Shown piece by piece: positions 42,090 through 50,169 of a DNA stretch of 64,000 nt. Position 1 is the first letter of the stretch. Every line of letters begins with the position of its first letter. A program made the position numbers and the translations under genes. A model generated the notes under the pieces. The model was not told the origin of the DNA, made no database searches, and saw nothing but the letters and a program-made list of their open reading frames with translations. The DNA comes from Microcoleus asticus IPMA8 (GTDB lineage Bacteria > Cyanobacteriota > Cyanobacteriia > Cyanobacteriales > Microcoleaceae): assembly GCF_013179805.1 (NCBI RefSeq), contig NZ_SRRZ01000001.1, positions 62,001 to 126,000 on the forward strand. Reading direction: 5' to 3'.

Positions 42090-42261
42090 GATTTTTAGTT
42101 GTTGGTTGTTACTTACATCTTGCACGTTTCTCAATAACAGGCTTTCCGGCCTGTTCCACAAAGAGTGAATTTTCTTGTGGAGTGGGCAGGAGAGCCTCCC
42201 ATCGAAGGCTTATTGAGAATGGTGCAATATCTCAGTTGTTATTAACCTTATAACTTATAAA

Positions 42262-43047
42262 TCAAATTTCGACAATTACGGGGGCGTGGTCGCTGGGTTT
42301 AATTAATTTTCTGGGAGCAATGTCTATTGTACAGTTTTTTGCTTGTTCGTACAGGGGAAAGCTTAGATAATGGTGGTCGATTCTCCAGCCGTTGTTGCGC
42401 GGAAAAGCGGCGGCGCGGTAGTCCCACCAGCTATAATGGCCGCCTTCTGATGTGAATTTGCGAAAGGGGTCGTTTAATCCTAATTCTATGATTTCTGTTA
42501 GCGCGAGGCGCTCGGGAACAGATAAGCCGACGGAGTTGGCATTGGCTTTGGGATTGTGGATATCTCGATCGTCCGGGACGATGTTGAAGTCGCCGCAAAT
42601 GCACAATTTAGGGGATTTGTCTAGTGCTATTTTGAGGTATTCTTGCAGCAGTTTGAGCCACTTTAGTTTGTAGTCATATTTCTCGCTGCCGACTTCGGAA
42701 CCGTTGGGAACGTATACGCAAATAATGCAAATATCGTCGATTATTCCGGCTATTAGGCGTTTTTGTTCGTCAAAAATACCTGCGGTTTCTTCGCCGAGAA
42801 GGGGGGCAAATCCGGTGGTGATTTGCGTTAGGGGCGATCGGCTGAGAATGGCGACACCGTTATAGGATTTTTGACCGGAAATGTAGCAGTTGTAGCCGAG
42901 GTTGATGAAGGGTTCTAGGGGGAAGTCTTTGTCTGTAACTTTGGTTTCTTGGAGGCAGATAACGTCTGGGGAGTTGGTTTGCAACCAGCTAGTAACGTGT
43001 TCTATGCGGGTGCGGATTGAGTTGACGTTCCAGGTGGCGATTTTCAT
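42262..43047 (-). CDS. xth: Exodeoxyribonuclease III
   Basis: The 261-residue enzyme is an AP endonuclease and 3-prime exonuclease in base-excision repair. Motifs are complete: ATWNVNSIR (Asn), LQETK (Glu), YVPNG (Tyr/Asn), CGDFNIVPDDRD (Asp, Asn), and PSDHAPV (Asp-His). ATG at 43047 overlaps the stop of the decayed NB-ARC gene (ATGA), suggesting they were once co-translated. Length is normal. Confidence 0.95.
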   Translation of the reverse strand: MKIATWNVNSIRTRIEHVTSWLQTNSPDVICLQETKVTDKDFPLEPFINLGYNCYISGQKSYNGVAILSRSPLTQITTGFAPLLGEETAGIFDEQKRLIAGIIDDICIICVYVPNGSEVGSEKYDYKLKWLKLLQEYLKIALDKSPKLCICGDFNIVPDDRDIHNPKANANSVGLSVPERLALTEIIELGLNDPFRKFTSEGGHYSWWDYRAAAFPRNNGWRIDHHYLSFPLYEQAKNCTIDIAPRKLIKPSDHAPVIVEI

Positions 43048-44075
43048 TTTTTGTTTGTTATATACTCTCTGATTACTGGCCAGATCGTAAAGTGCGATCG
43101 CCCGTTTTGTTTTACTGTTTCAACTAATGACCTTCGTCCTAAAGATTGCATGACTTTCAAGAGTTCTGGCGGTGATAGTTGCAGGTTTTCTGGTATTTGT
43201 GAGATGTCGGCTGGTTCGATCGTACTTGCTAGCCAAGAGATAACTTGTTGTTCGGATGCGGTTAGGCGATCGAAATGCTGGTGCAGGAGTGATTCTAAGT
43301 CACCTAAGAATAGGGTATCATAGGAGAGGAATTCGGAAACGCTACCGCCGAGTAAGTCTTGAATTAATGTGGCAACTATATTTAACCATAAGGGATTGCC
43401 TCGGTAAAGGTCGATCAGTTCTGACCATTTCTCCAGTTCTGCTAATCCTTTTTCTCTGAATATTTCTTGTGCTTCCGCGCCTAAACCGTTGAGTTGCAGC
43501 GATTTGCAGGGGCGGTTTTCGCCTTCTAAGGCGGCTGTTTCTCTGGGTTTTTCCCAACTCAGGAGGATTAAGCAACTGTTGTGGGATAATTCTGTTAGTT
43601 GTTTGAAGAATGCGCCGTAATTTTCATATCCAGGTTGGTAATTTCCTGCGAGTTGTTGGCTGCTGAAGATGGTTTGGATATCATCGAGGATGATGAGACA
43701 GCGGTGCGATCGTAAATAGTTGATTACCCCCCCAACCCCCCCTTGCTAAGAGGGGGAGAAAGAGGTTGAATCTCTTCGCCGCGCCTGGGAGAAAGAGGTT
43801 GAATCTCTTCGCCCCCCCTTGATAAGGGGGGGTTGGGGGGGTTAGTTTCTTGCTGCTGCGAGAGGAATTTAATTAAGTCGGTTTGGAGTGATGCCAGCGG
43901 TGGAGAGTTGCGGAGACTTCGCCAGATAATGCGATCGAATTCGTGTTGAATTTGTGGGATTAGTTGGAGTGTAAGGGCGGTTTTGCCAATACCGGATAAG
44001 CCTAAGATGGTGATGAGGCGGGTGCGGTCCAAAATCCAGTTTTCGAGGGTGGTGAGTTCGGATGTGCGTGAACAA
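43044..44075 (-). pseudogene. NB-ARC-type ATPase, broken by a 115-bp element
   Basis: The minus strand carries two out-of-frame halves. The 5-prime half (44075 to 43724) reads RTSELTTLENWIL, GLSGIGKTAL (Walker A), EFDRIIWRSLRN and LIKFLSQQQET, then runs into repeat-coded peptide and stops. The 3-prime half (43727 to 43044) reads LRSHRCLIILDDIQ (Walker B), NCLILLSWEK-like text, GNPLWLN (the GxP motif) and ends REYITNKK, 228 codons without internal stops. The N-terminal domain expected before NB-ARC is missing. Such proteins belong to the STAND NTPases used in signalling and defence. It is certainly non-functional as one protein. Confidence 0.8.
43727..43841. mobile_element. 115-bp miniature inverted-repeat element inside the NB-ARC gene
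   Basis: Perfect 18-base terminal inverted repeats CCCCCCCAACCCCCCCTT (43727-43744) and AAGGGGGGGTTGGGGGGG (43824-43841) bound the element, with TTA on each side, a possible 3-base target duplication. Inside, a 27-base unit (starting GGGAGAAAGAGGTTGAATCT) occurs twice, at 43754-43780 and 43787-43813. No transposase is coded, so mobility would need help in trans. Confidence 0.7.
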
Positions 44076-44219
44076 TTTGAGAACCAAAGGCCAAAAATGA
44101 TACAAGAGTGCTATGCAAAAGGTGGTGATAGTCTAATTTGTGATCGATAAGGTACTGGTAAACCTGATTGCGCTTATTGTCATTTTAGATGTTATCCTCT
44201 CAATAGCGTAAAGCTAAGT

Positions 44220-44288
44220 GAACTAATTTGGGGACTTATGAACTAATTGTAGTATGGAAAACTACCCTCTCTTTAGGGAAATTAGTTC
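44220..44288 (+). promoter_or_regulatory. Three GAACTAATT repeats, candidate operator
   Basis: GAACTAATT occurs at 44220-44228 and 44240-44248 in direct orientation and as its complement AAATTAGTTC at 44279-44288, 55 bases before the nuclease gene. The 10-base inverted pair and the 20-base spacing suggest a protein-binding site. No regulator is adjacent, so the binder is unknown. Confidence 0.45.
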
Positions 44289-44342
44289 AATAGAGACAGG
44301 ATAGAAAATAGCAGTCCTATAGAATACGAAGGGGAATACAAG

Positions 44343-44951
44343 ATGGCTAGAGATATAGAAGCAAGACGAACTAGATACAACGGGGTGACATTCAGATCTA
44401 AGTTAGAGGCTCAATGGGCCGTCTTCTGGGATGAGCTAGGAGTGAAATGGGAGTACGAACCACAGATGTTTGAGCTTCCAGATGGAAAGCAATATATACC
44501 TGATTTTTGGATAGTTGATTTAGCTTTATGGGTCGAGATTAAGCCTAATGCAAAAATTGCACACGAAGAGGAAGCAGAGTTGAAATGTTTACAATTAGCT
44601 GGTAAAACTGGCGACCTAGTATACTTAGACCAGGGTGGATTCGCTTGGCCTATTTCTGAAGACTGGCACTACTCAAAATCAGTGGTTCCACAGGAGGCTG
44701 CCGAGATATACTCAGTTCTTTTTTTCTATATCCCAGATCATGTTCAAGGAGATTGGATATATCGATCATATGACCATTTTTGGGGCACCTGCCCTGAATG
44801 CGGGAAAATAGGGATTGCAGCTCTGATATCATTAGGTTTCTTTAGAAATCATATTTTTTCATGTAATTGCTATACCCGGAATCACTGGCTAGAGTCCTCT
44901 TCTGAAAGACTAATGGAAGCATACGATAAAGCATTAAGATATTGGAGCTAA
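44343..44951 (+). CDS. PD-(D/E)XK-like nuclease with zinc ribbon
   Basis: The 202-residue protein has an N-terminal core RYNGVTFRSKLEAQWAVFWD, YEPQMFELPDGKQYIPDFWI and LALWVEIKP, which gives Glu...Pro-Asp...Glu-x-Lys, the classical metal-dependent nuclease arrangement seen in phage-type endonucleases. A second part contains CPECGKIG and CNCYTRN, two Cys pairs for a zinc ribbon. AGGGGA lies before the ATG. The gene points away from the NB-ARC pseudogene and stands in AT-rich DNA within an accessory region. It may be a phage-derived or defensive nuclease; no methylase accompanies it. Confidence 0.7.
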   Translation: MARDIEARRTRYNGVTFRSKLEAQWAVFWDELGVKWEYEPQMFELPDGKQYIPDFWIVDLALWVEIKPNAKIAHEEEAELKCLQLAGKTGDLVYLDQGGFAWPISEDWHYSKSVVPQEAAEIYSVLFFYIPDHVQGDWIYRSYDHFWGTCPECGKIGIAALISLGFFRNHIFSCNCYTRNHWLESSSERLMEAYDKALRYWS

Positions 44952-45087
44952 AAAAATCAAAATTTCCTATCATAGCTATATAGAGAAATTTCTCACTGTT
45001 AAAGCTAACCTGATGATTATCTAATCAAAAAACTGTTTTTATGGAAAGGCGCTCGCCCCTCGCCTCTATTTTTAAAAAAAGCACTAC

Positions 45088-45492
45088 TTACTGATAAAGA
45101 TTGTGATTTGGATCTAACCAAACAATATAAAACACATCTTCAATAAAAAAACCATGCACTCGACCGTGTTCGTTCGTTGAAAGAGAAAACTGATAAGGAA
45201 TTGTTACCAATTCTTTTTCATTCGGGATACCAAACCCATTTGGTTCTGTTGTATCTCGCCACTTAATCGGATGACAGCGAAGGGACTGACTGCGATTCAT
45301 CTTCACTTCTTGTGCCGTTAATGTCGATAAATCGCGCACTCTTTCCAGAAAAGCAGTAAAATAATTCGGAGGGCGATCGCGAATTGAAAATTTTTCATTC
45401 TGAGTTTGCAGGTACTTGAAGGAAAATCCCAAACCTTCGGGCGATTCCGGTTGAGAAGGGACAATTTTAGACTGAGGTTTCTTCTTTGACAC
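45088..45492 (-). CDS. Small protein paired with a Panacea-domain antitoxin, probable toxin
   Basis: The 134-residue protein has a disordered basic N-terminus (1-30) and a C-terminal domain with RCHPIKWRDTTEPNGFG and GRVHGFFIEDVFYIVWLDPNHNLY. The ending is reminiscent of RelE-fold RNases, but I cannot see catalytic residues with confidence. It overlaps the Panacea gene by 26 bases in the order antitoxin then toxin, the usual arrangement. The toxin role is inferred from this coupling. Confidence 0.6.
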   Translation of the reverse strand: MSKKKPQSKIVPSQPESPEGLGFSFKYLQTQNEKFSIRDRPPNYFTAFLERVRDLSTLTAQEVKMNRSQSLRCHPIKWRDTTEPNGFGIPNEKELVTIPYQFSLSTNEHGRVHGFFIEDVFYIVWLDPNHNLYQ

Positions 45493-46099
45493 GGGCCGAA
45501 TAATATTTTTTCATCGATTCCTGAGAAATAATCCCATGACAAGATTCGTCTCTCGGCAAATCCCCTCTCGCTTCCAGCCAAGGCATTTCACTGCAAATCA
45601 TTCGTTCCAAAGTTTCATCATCATACTCAAAATATGCCTCACCAACTTCTTCGATAAATTGCCCAATTTTTTGGGGAAGTTTCGGTTGTTCGATTTTCTC
45701 TGTAATTGGTTCCCAGCTAAATTGGCGTTGATACTTCTCCAATAAATCAGGAATCACCGGCCCGTGAATCCAGGCTTGAAAATCTGCATCAAAGAGTGGC
45801 TTGCCGTAAACTCCTAAATACCAAGCTTGAGCGTAATACAAGAGTTTTTGTAGCTTGTAGACGTTGATTTCTACATTATTTTGCGCGGCTAACCAAATGA
45901 AAGCATTTGCAATATCTCGATCGCTAAATTTGTCCGAATTAGCTGCAACCGCAACAACTTTCAGTTGACCTTCGCCTATCTGTTCCAATAGTTCAGAAAC
46001 TGACAAGTTAAATTCTCCGGCAATTTGCTCAACTTTTTGCCAGACTGGAGAACTTACATTTATTTGATATTCAGTTGTTATTGAGGTAGCTTGAGTCAT
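45467..46099 (-). CDS. Panacea-domain (DUF4065/SocA-like) antitoxin
   Basis: The 210-residue protein has an N-terminal helical part (15-55, SSPVWQKVEQIAGEFNLSVS) and a Panacea domain (about 60-190) with DIANAFIWLA, LQKLLYYAQAWYL, FDADFQAWIHGPVIP and a terminal acidic helix. Panacea domains neutralise many unrelated toxins in PanAT pairs. The gene overlaps the downstream small gene. The ATG at 46099 is chosen; a longer frame adds 12 residues without a ribosome site. Confidence 0.82.
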   Translation of the reverse strand: MTQATSITTEYQINVSSPVWQKVEQIAGEFNLSVSELLEQIGEGQLKVVAVAANSDKFSDRDIANAFIWLAAQNNVEINVYKLQKLLYYAQAWYLGVYGKPLFDADFQAWIHGPVIPDLLEKYQRQFSWEPITEKIEQPKLPQKIGQFIEEVGEAYFEYDDETLERMICSEMPWLEARGDLPRDESCHGIISQESMKKYYSARVKEETSV

Positions 46100-46159
46100 G
46101 GCAGTTCTTAGAGCTGACTTAAATAATTGTAGCAAACAGTGCGGAATAATGACCTAATA

Positions 46160-46196
46160 GCGATCGCCCTTACATCCCAATTTGTCAAAAAGTGCG
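46160..46196. repeat. Left copy of a 37-bp direct repeat flanking a gene pair
   Basis: GCGATCGCCCTTACATCCCA and the next 17 bases match 46834-46870 at 33 of 37 positions in the same orientation. The two copies flank the overlapping genes at 46241-46796. Confidence 0.75.
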
Positions 46197-46240
46197 TGAA
46201 GCGCAGCTATCCCGTAGGGAATCGCCTCTACATGAATTAT

Positions 46241-46510
46241 TCAAACTAACTCCGACACACTCAGCCGCCCTTCTACGGGTTCATACTCATCCTCTAAAAG
46301 CCAATACTGCGCCTCATCATAACTCTGACTAGAAAACACAATTTTATAACCCTCAGCCGGATCGTATATCCGACAATTTCCCTCAGCGTCACTTAGTAAC
46401 AAAAGCAGATAAGGCGGTGAAAGATTTGGATCGATCCATACCTCTGTAAATTCCCAGTTATTCTTCACTAAATCGGTTTCGAGGCGTAACGTGGTATCGG
46501 TTTTCTGCAT
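46241..46510 (-). CDS. Small acidic protein, possible immunity partner
   Basis: The 89-residue acidic protein contains TEVWIDPNLSPPYLLLLLSD, CRIYDPAEGYKIVFSS and YDEAQYWLLEDEYEPVEGRL. No family is recognised. The ATG at 46510 lies inside the upstream gene (overlap 53 bases), so the two are tightly coupled. Acidic charge and the partner suggest an immunity or antitoxin role; this is inference. Confidence 0.6.
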   Translation of the reverse strand: MQKTDTTLRLETDLVKNNWEFTEVWIDPNLSPPYLLLLLSDAEGNCRIYDPAEGYKIVFSSQSYDEAQYWLLEDEYEPVEGRLSVSELV

Positions 46511-46796
46511 CAACTTTTATCTCTCCGTAATAAAGTAAAAGACGGCTACCATCCGGGTCAACTCTATAACCAATTGATTCAGCAAAAAACATACCATAAC
46601 GATCGTAGCCCCGAATCGTACCTGTAAATTCTCCATCTTCTATTATGGCTTGAGCTACCTGATTCATAGTAGCCTCATCGTTAAAAATATGAGCAGCACG
46701 TCCTTTATTAAGCAGTCTTCTCATTTGTGGCGTCTCTGGCAAGTGTTTAGCAATGTGCCTGCTGTCAAGGGCGATTTGGCGATTAATTCCACTCAT
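46458..46796 (-). CDS. Small protein resembling polymorphic-toxin tips (DUF6972-like)
   Basis: The 112-residue protein contains SRHIAKHLPETPQMRRLLNK, GRAAHIF, GYDRYGMFFAESIGYRVDPD, LLLYYGEIKV and YHVTPR. This combination (early Arg-His, late His-x-Thr-Pro-Arg) resembles RNase-like domains at the tips of polymorphic toxins, here free-standing. The assignment to a named family is from memory and tentative. It overlaps the downstream acidic gene, and the pair lies between 37-bp direct repeats. Confidence 0.55.
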   Translation of the reverse strand: MSGINRQIALDSRHIAKHLPETPQMRRLLNKGRAAHIFNDEATMNQVAQAIIEDGEFTGTIRGYDRYGMFFAESIGYRVDPDGSRLLLYYGEIKVDAENRYHVTPRNRFSEE

Positions 46797-46833
46797 TAAT
46801 TAATTACTGAGCATACAAGTATGATTCAATCAT

Positions 46834-46885
46834 GCGATCGCCCTTTAATCCCAAATTGTCAAAAAGCGCGATTAAAGGGCGATCG
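46834..46885. repeat. Right 37-bp direct repeat, extended to a 16-bp hairpin
   Basis: 46834-46870 matches the copy at 46160-46196. CGATCGCCCTTTAATC (46835-46850) also pairs perfectly with GATTAAAGGGCGATCG (46870-46885), so this end forms a hairpin. Confidence 0.75.
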
Positions 46886-47030
46886 GATATAACCCTCAAC
46901 AAGACGGGGATGGAGGACACGGCAATGCCGTTTCCCTACCCCAAAATAATCCATCGCAATTTCAGGATGTAACCATCGCCTGATTAACTGTAGGGAAACG
47001 GCAGTGCCGTTTCCTGATTCCGCGCTACTC

Positions 47031-48668
47031 TTACAAATTGCAACTCATATCCCCAGATAATTGACTGAAACGCGCATTTTCCCGGTAGTCAACCGGACAG
47101 TCAATCACGCAAGGAACATCTTGAGCAAGGGCTTCTTTGAGGATGGGAATTAAATCAGTTGCAGATTCTACTCGATAGCCTTTTAAACCCATACTTTCGG
47201 CAAATTTCACAAAGTCGGGATTGCCAAATTTGATGAAATCTGAATGACCAAAATAATCTTGCTGCTTCCATTCAATTAAGCCGTAACCGCCGTCATTAAA
47301 GATGAGTGTCACAAAATTAGTACCCACTCGCAAAGCAGTTTCTAATTCTTGGCAATTCATCATAAAGCCACCGTCTCCGGTGGCTGCTACTACTTTGCGA
47401 TCGGGATAAACGAGTTTTGCAGCCACCGCACCCGGAATCGCAATTCCCATCGCCGCAAATCCGTTGGAAATCAAACAGGTATTCGGGCGATCGCAATGAT
47501 AGTGCCGCGCGATCCACATTTTGTGAGCTCCCACATCAGATATAAGAATATCTTCCGGGCCCAAGACTTGCCGCAAATCGTAAATGAGTTTTTGCGGCTT
47601 GATCGGGAAACCGTCGTCGGCTGCATATTGTTCGTACCCAGCGCGAATATCCGCCCGCAATTGCTTAGCAAAAGGGTCTATTTTCTCCATGCGATCGGCA
47701 CGCTGCAAAATTTCATTGAGGGAATCAGAAATATCCCCCACAACTTCTACCATAGGAATATAACTGCTGTCTATTTCTGCTGGCAGAGCTCCTATGTGAA
47801 TAATCGGAATTTTCCCGTCTGGATTCCACTTCTTCGGGGAATATTCAATCAAATCGTACCCAACAGCAATCACTAAATCCGTTTCTTCAAAAGCACAGCT
47901 AATGTAATCCCGTTTTTGCAATCCCGTCGTCCAAAGTGCCAAAGGATGAGTGTAAGGAATTACGCCTTTGCCCATGAAAGTATTAGCTACGGGAATATTC
48001 AATCGAGTAGCAAATTGTGTCAAAGCATCGCTGGCATTCGCGCGGATAGCGCCATTTCCTACTAATAGCAGAGGACTTTTGGCCTTGGAAATTGCCACAG
48101 CGGCTTTATTCAGGCTTTGGTAAGCGCCAAATGTTTTTTCGCGGTTATCTTTGGTTAGCGGATTTCCTTCCACAGCCATTGCTGCGATGTTTTCAGGCAA
48201 GTCAATGTGAACTGCTCCCGGCTTTTCACTTTGAGCTACTTTAAAGGCTTTGCGGACAATTTCTGCCGTCGTGCTGGGGCGGACAATTTGAGCGTTCCAC
48301 TTAGTAACTGGCGCAAACATAGCGACCAAATCTAAATATTGGTGCGATTCTATGTGCATTCTGTCCGTGCCGACTTGTCCGGTGATTGCTATTAAAGGAG
48401 CGCCGTCTAAGTTGGCGTCAGCAACGCCCGTCATTAAGTTGGTGGCACCGGGGCCCAAGGTGGACAAGCAAACGCCGGCTTTGCCGGTGAGGCGGCCGTA
48501 AACGTCTGCCATGAAGGCTGCGCCTTGTTCGTGGCGAGTAGTAATAAATTTAATTGAAGAGTTTCTCAGGGCTTCTAGAACTTCTAAATTTTCTTCTCCG
48601 GGAAGTCCGAAGACGTATTCTACGCCTTCGTTTTCTAAACATTTTACCAGTAGTTGAGCTGTGTTCAT
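47031..48668 (-). CDS. ThDP enzyme, probable 2-oxoglutarate decarboxylase (ilvB-like)
   Basis: The 545-residue thiamine-diphosphate enzyme has an N-terminal catalytic Glu region (VFGLPGEENLEVLEAL, RHEQGAAFMADVYGR), a central domain and a C-terminal ThDP-binding motif GDGGFMMNCQELETALR with IFNDGGYG. It would usually be labelled acetolactate synthase large subunit. However, the next gene upstream is a succinate-semialdehyde dehydrogenase, the pairing reported for the cyanobacterial 2-oxoglutarate decarboxylase that makes succinic semialdehyde and bypasses 2-oxoglutarate dehydrogenase. The opening NTAQLLVKCLENEGVEYVFG also fits that enzyme as I recall it. No small ilvN subunit is adjacent. Confidence 0.8.
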   Translation of the reverse strand: MNTAQLLVKCLENEGVEYVFGLPGEENLEVLEALRNSSIKFITTRHEQGAAFMADVYGRLTGKAGVCLSTLGPGATNLMTGVADANLDGAPLIAITGQVGTDRMHIESHQYLDLVAMFAPVTKWNAQIVRPSTTAEIVRKAFKVAQSEKPGAVHIDLPENIAAMAVEGNPLTKDNREKTFGAYQSLNKAAVAISKAKSPLLLVGNGAIRANASDALTQFATRLNIPVANTFMGKGVIPYTHPLALWTTGLQKRDYISCAFEETDLVIAVGYDLIEYSPKKWNPDGKIPIIHIGALPAEIDSSYIPMVEVVGDISDSLNEILQRADRMEKIDPFAKQLRADIRAGYEQYAADDGFPIKPQKLIYDLRQVLGPEDILISDVGAHKMWIARHYHCDRPNTCLISNGFAAMGIAIPGAVAAKLVYPDRKVVAATGDGGFMMNCQELETALRVGTNFVTLIFNDGGYGLIEWKQQDYFGHSDFIKFGNPDFVKFAESMGLKGYRVESATDLIPILKEALAQDVPCVIDCPVDYRENARFSQLSGDMSCNL

Positions 48669-48711
48669 TTCCGTTTTTTCCTCTGTAAGTATGGATTTTT
48701 TGTCTCGGTTA

Positions 48712-48787
48712 AATGCTCGTAAAAATACTCGGTTAGTTTTTATTAACCGCAGATTAACGTAGATTAATTAGTATTTTTACGAGCATT
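48712..48787. repeat. Nested hairpin between the two TCA-bypass genes
   Basis: AATGCTCGTAAAAATACT (48712-48729) pairs perfectly over 18 bases with 48770-48787. Inside, GGTTA and TAACC form a second hairpin. It lies in the 133-base gap and may modulate expression of the distal gene or be a repeat element. Confidence 0.7.
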
Positions 48788-48801
48788 GTATCGATTTTTA
48801 C

Positions 48802-50169
48802 TTATTTTACCCACACTGTTTTAATGTTGACAAATTCGTGCATTCCTTGGATGCTCAATTCGCGTCCGTAACCGGAGCGTTTGATGCCGCCAAAGGGCAA
48901 TCTGGGGTCTGATTTTACTAAGCCGTTGATGAATACGGCGCCTGCTTCTAGTTCGGAAATAAACCGATCGCTCTCTGAGTTTGCTGTAGTCCAAGCCGTC
49001 GCACCCAAGCCAAAAGATGTGCTGTTTGCGAGTTCGATCGCCTCATCAATGTTTGCAACCCGGAATACTAAAGCTACGGGGCCAAAAAACTCTTCTTGAC
49101 GGGCTGCTGCATCCGGGGGAATATCTGCCAGAATAGTGGGCAAGTAGAAATTGCCCGCTTTCTCTGACAATGGGCGGCCGCCTGTCAGAAGTTTTGCTCC
49201 CGATTGGATGCAAGTTTGCACTTGATTGTCCAAGTCTTTGAGGATTGCGGGAGTAGCTAAAGGGCCGATATCGGTTTCGGGCAACATCGGATCGCCTACT
49301 TTTAATTGCTCGATTTTTTCGACAAATCCTTTGATGAATTCGTCGGCGATATCTTCTGCTAAAATAAAGCGTTTGGCAGCGATGCAAGATTGACCGTTAT
49401 TCAGCATCCGGGATGTCACAGCAGTTGATAAAGCTGCTGCTAAATCACCACTGGACATCACGATAAAGGGGTCGCTTCCTCCTAATTCCAGTACAACTTT
49501 TTTCAAGCTTTTGCCCGCATTTGCTGCTAAACTAGCACCTGCTGGTTCGCTGCCGGTGAGGGTTGCTGCTTTGATGCGATCGTCCGCAACTATCTTAGCT
49601 ACCTTGTCCGAACCCACTAACAAAGTTTGAAAAACTCCTTCGGGAAAGCCAGCTTGCGCGAAAATTTCTTCGATTTTCAAAGCGCACTGCGGTACGTTGG
49701 AAGCGTGTTTTAGCAAGCCCACATTGCCCGCCATCAGCGCCGGCGCCGCAAACCGAAAAACTTGCCAAAATGGGAAATTCCAGGGCATGACGGCTAAAAT
49801 AGCGCCCAGCGGTTGGTAGCGGACAAAGCTGCTGCTAGCGTCGGTGGTTGCCGGTACGTCTGCCATAAATTGAGCGGCATTTTTGGCGTAATAGCGGCAA
49901 ACTAAGGCGCATTTTTCCACTTCGCCGATCGCAGATTTGAGCGTTTTGCCCATTTCCAGGGTCATCATTTCAGCATAAATTTCGCGATCGCGCTCTAAGA
50001 TGTCTGCGGCTTTCTGCATCCACAGAGATCGCTGCTCAAACGGCAGGTAGCGGTATTTGTTAAAAGCTTGCTGTGCTAATTCCAGCTTAGCTTCTATTGC
50101 CTCATCCGCGATCGCCTCGAAAGTTTTCAGCGTTTCTCCCGTTGCCGGGTTGATAGTAGCAATAGCCAT
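48802..50169 (-). CDS. gabD: Succinate-semialdehyde dehydrogenase
   Basis: The 455-residue aldehyde dehydrogenase has the catalytic Glu in LELGGSDPFIV, the active-site Cys in NNGQSCIAAKRFI, and the Asn in MPWNFPFWQ. The residue set SRMLNNGQSC and GATAWT resembles the NAD(P)-dependent succinate-semialdehyde group. It lies upstream of the decarboxylase-like gene and completes the route 2-oxoglutarate to succinate. The ATG at 50169 is chosen because GGAGAGG precedes it; an upstream ATG at 50217 would add 16 residues. Confidence 0.87.
   Translation of the reverse strand: MAIATINPATGETLKTFEAIADEAIEAKLELAQQAFNKYRYLPFEQRSLWMQKAADILERDREIYAEMMTLEMGKTLKSAIGEVEKCALVCRYYAKNAAQFMADVPATTDASSSFVRYQPLGAILAVMPWNFPFWQVFRFAAPALMAGNVGLLKHASNVPQCALKIEEIFAQAGFPEGVFQTLLVGSDKVAKIVADDRIKAATLTGSEPAGASLAANAGKSLKKVVLELGGSDPFIVMSSGDLAAALSTAVTSRMLNNGQSCIAAKRFILAEDIADEFIKGFVEKIEQLKVGDPMLPETDIGPLATPAILKDLDNQVQTCIQSGAKLLTGGRPLSEKAGNFYLPTILADIPPDAAARQEEFFGPVALVFRVANIDEAIELANSTSFGLGATAWTTANSESDRFISELEAGAVFINGLVKSDPRLPFGGIKRSGYGRELSIQGMHEFVNIKTVWVK

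Noticed and set aside
42090..42161. 24-residue N-terminal extension of the SDR protein
   Set aside because: Translates a dispersed hairpin repeat; the nucleotide-binding motif begins right at the later Met.
47349..47876. 175-codon plus-strand frame in the ThDP enzyme gene
   Set aside because: The minus-strand gene has all catalytic motifs here; this frame has none.
47031..48668. Plain annotation as acetolactate synthase large subunit
   Set aside because: The coupled succinate-semialdehyde dehydrogenase and lack of a small subunit point to 2-oxoglutarate decarboxylase; kept as the alternative.
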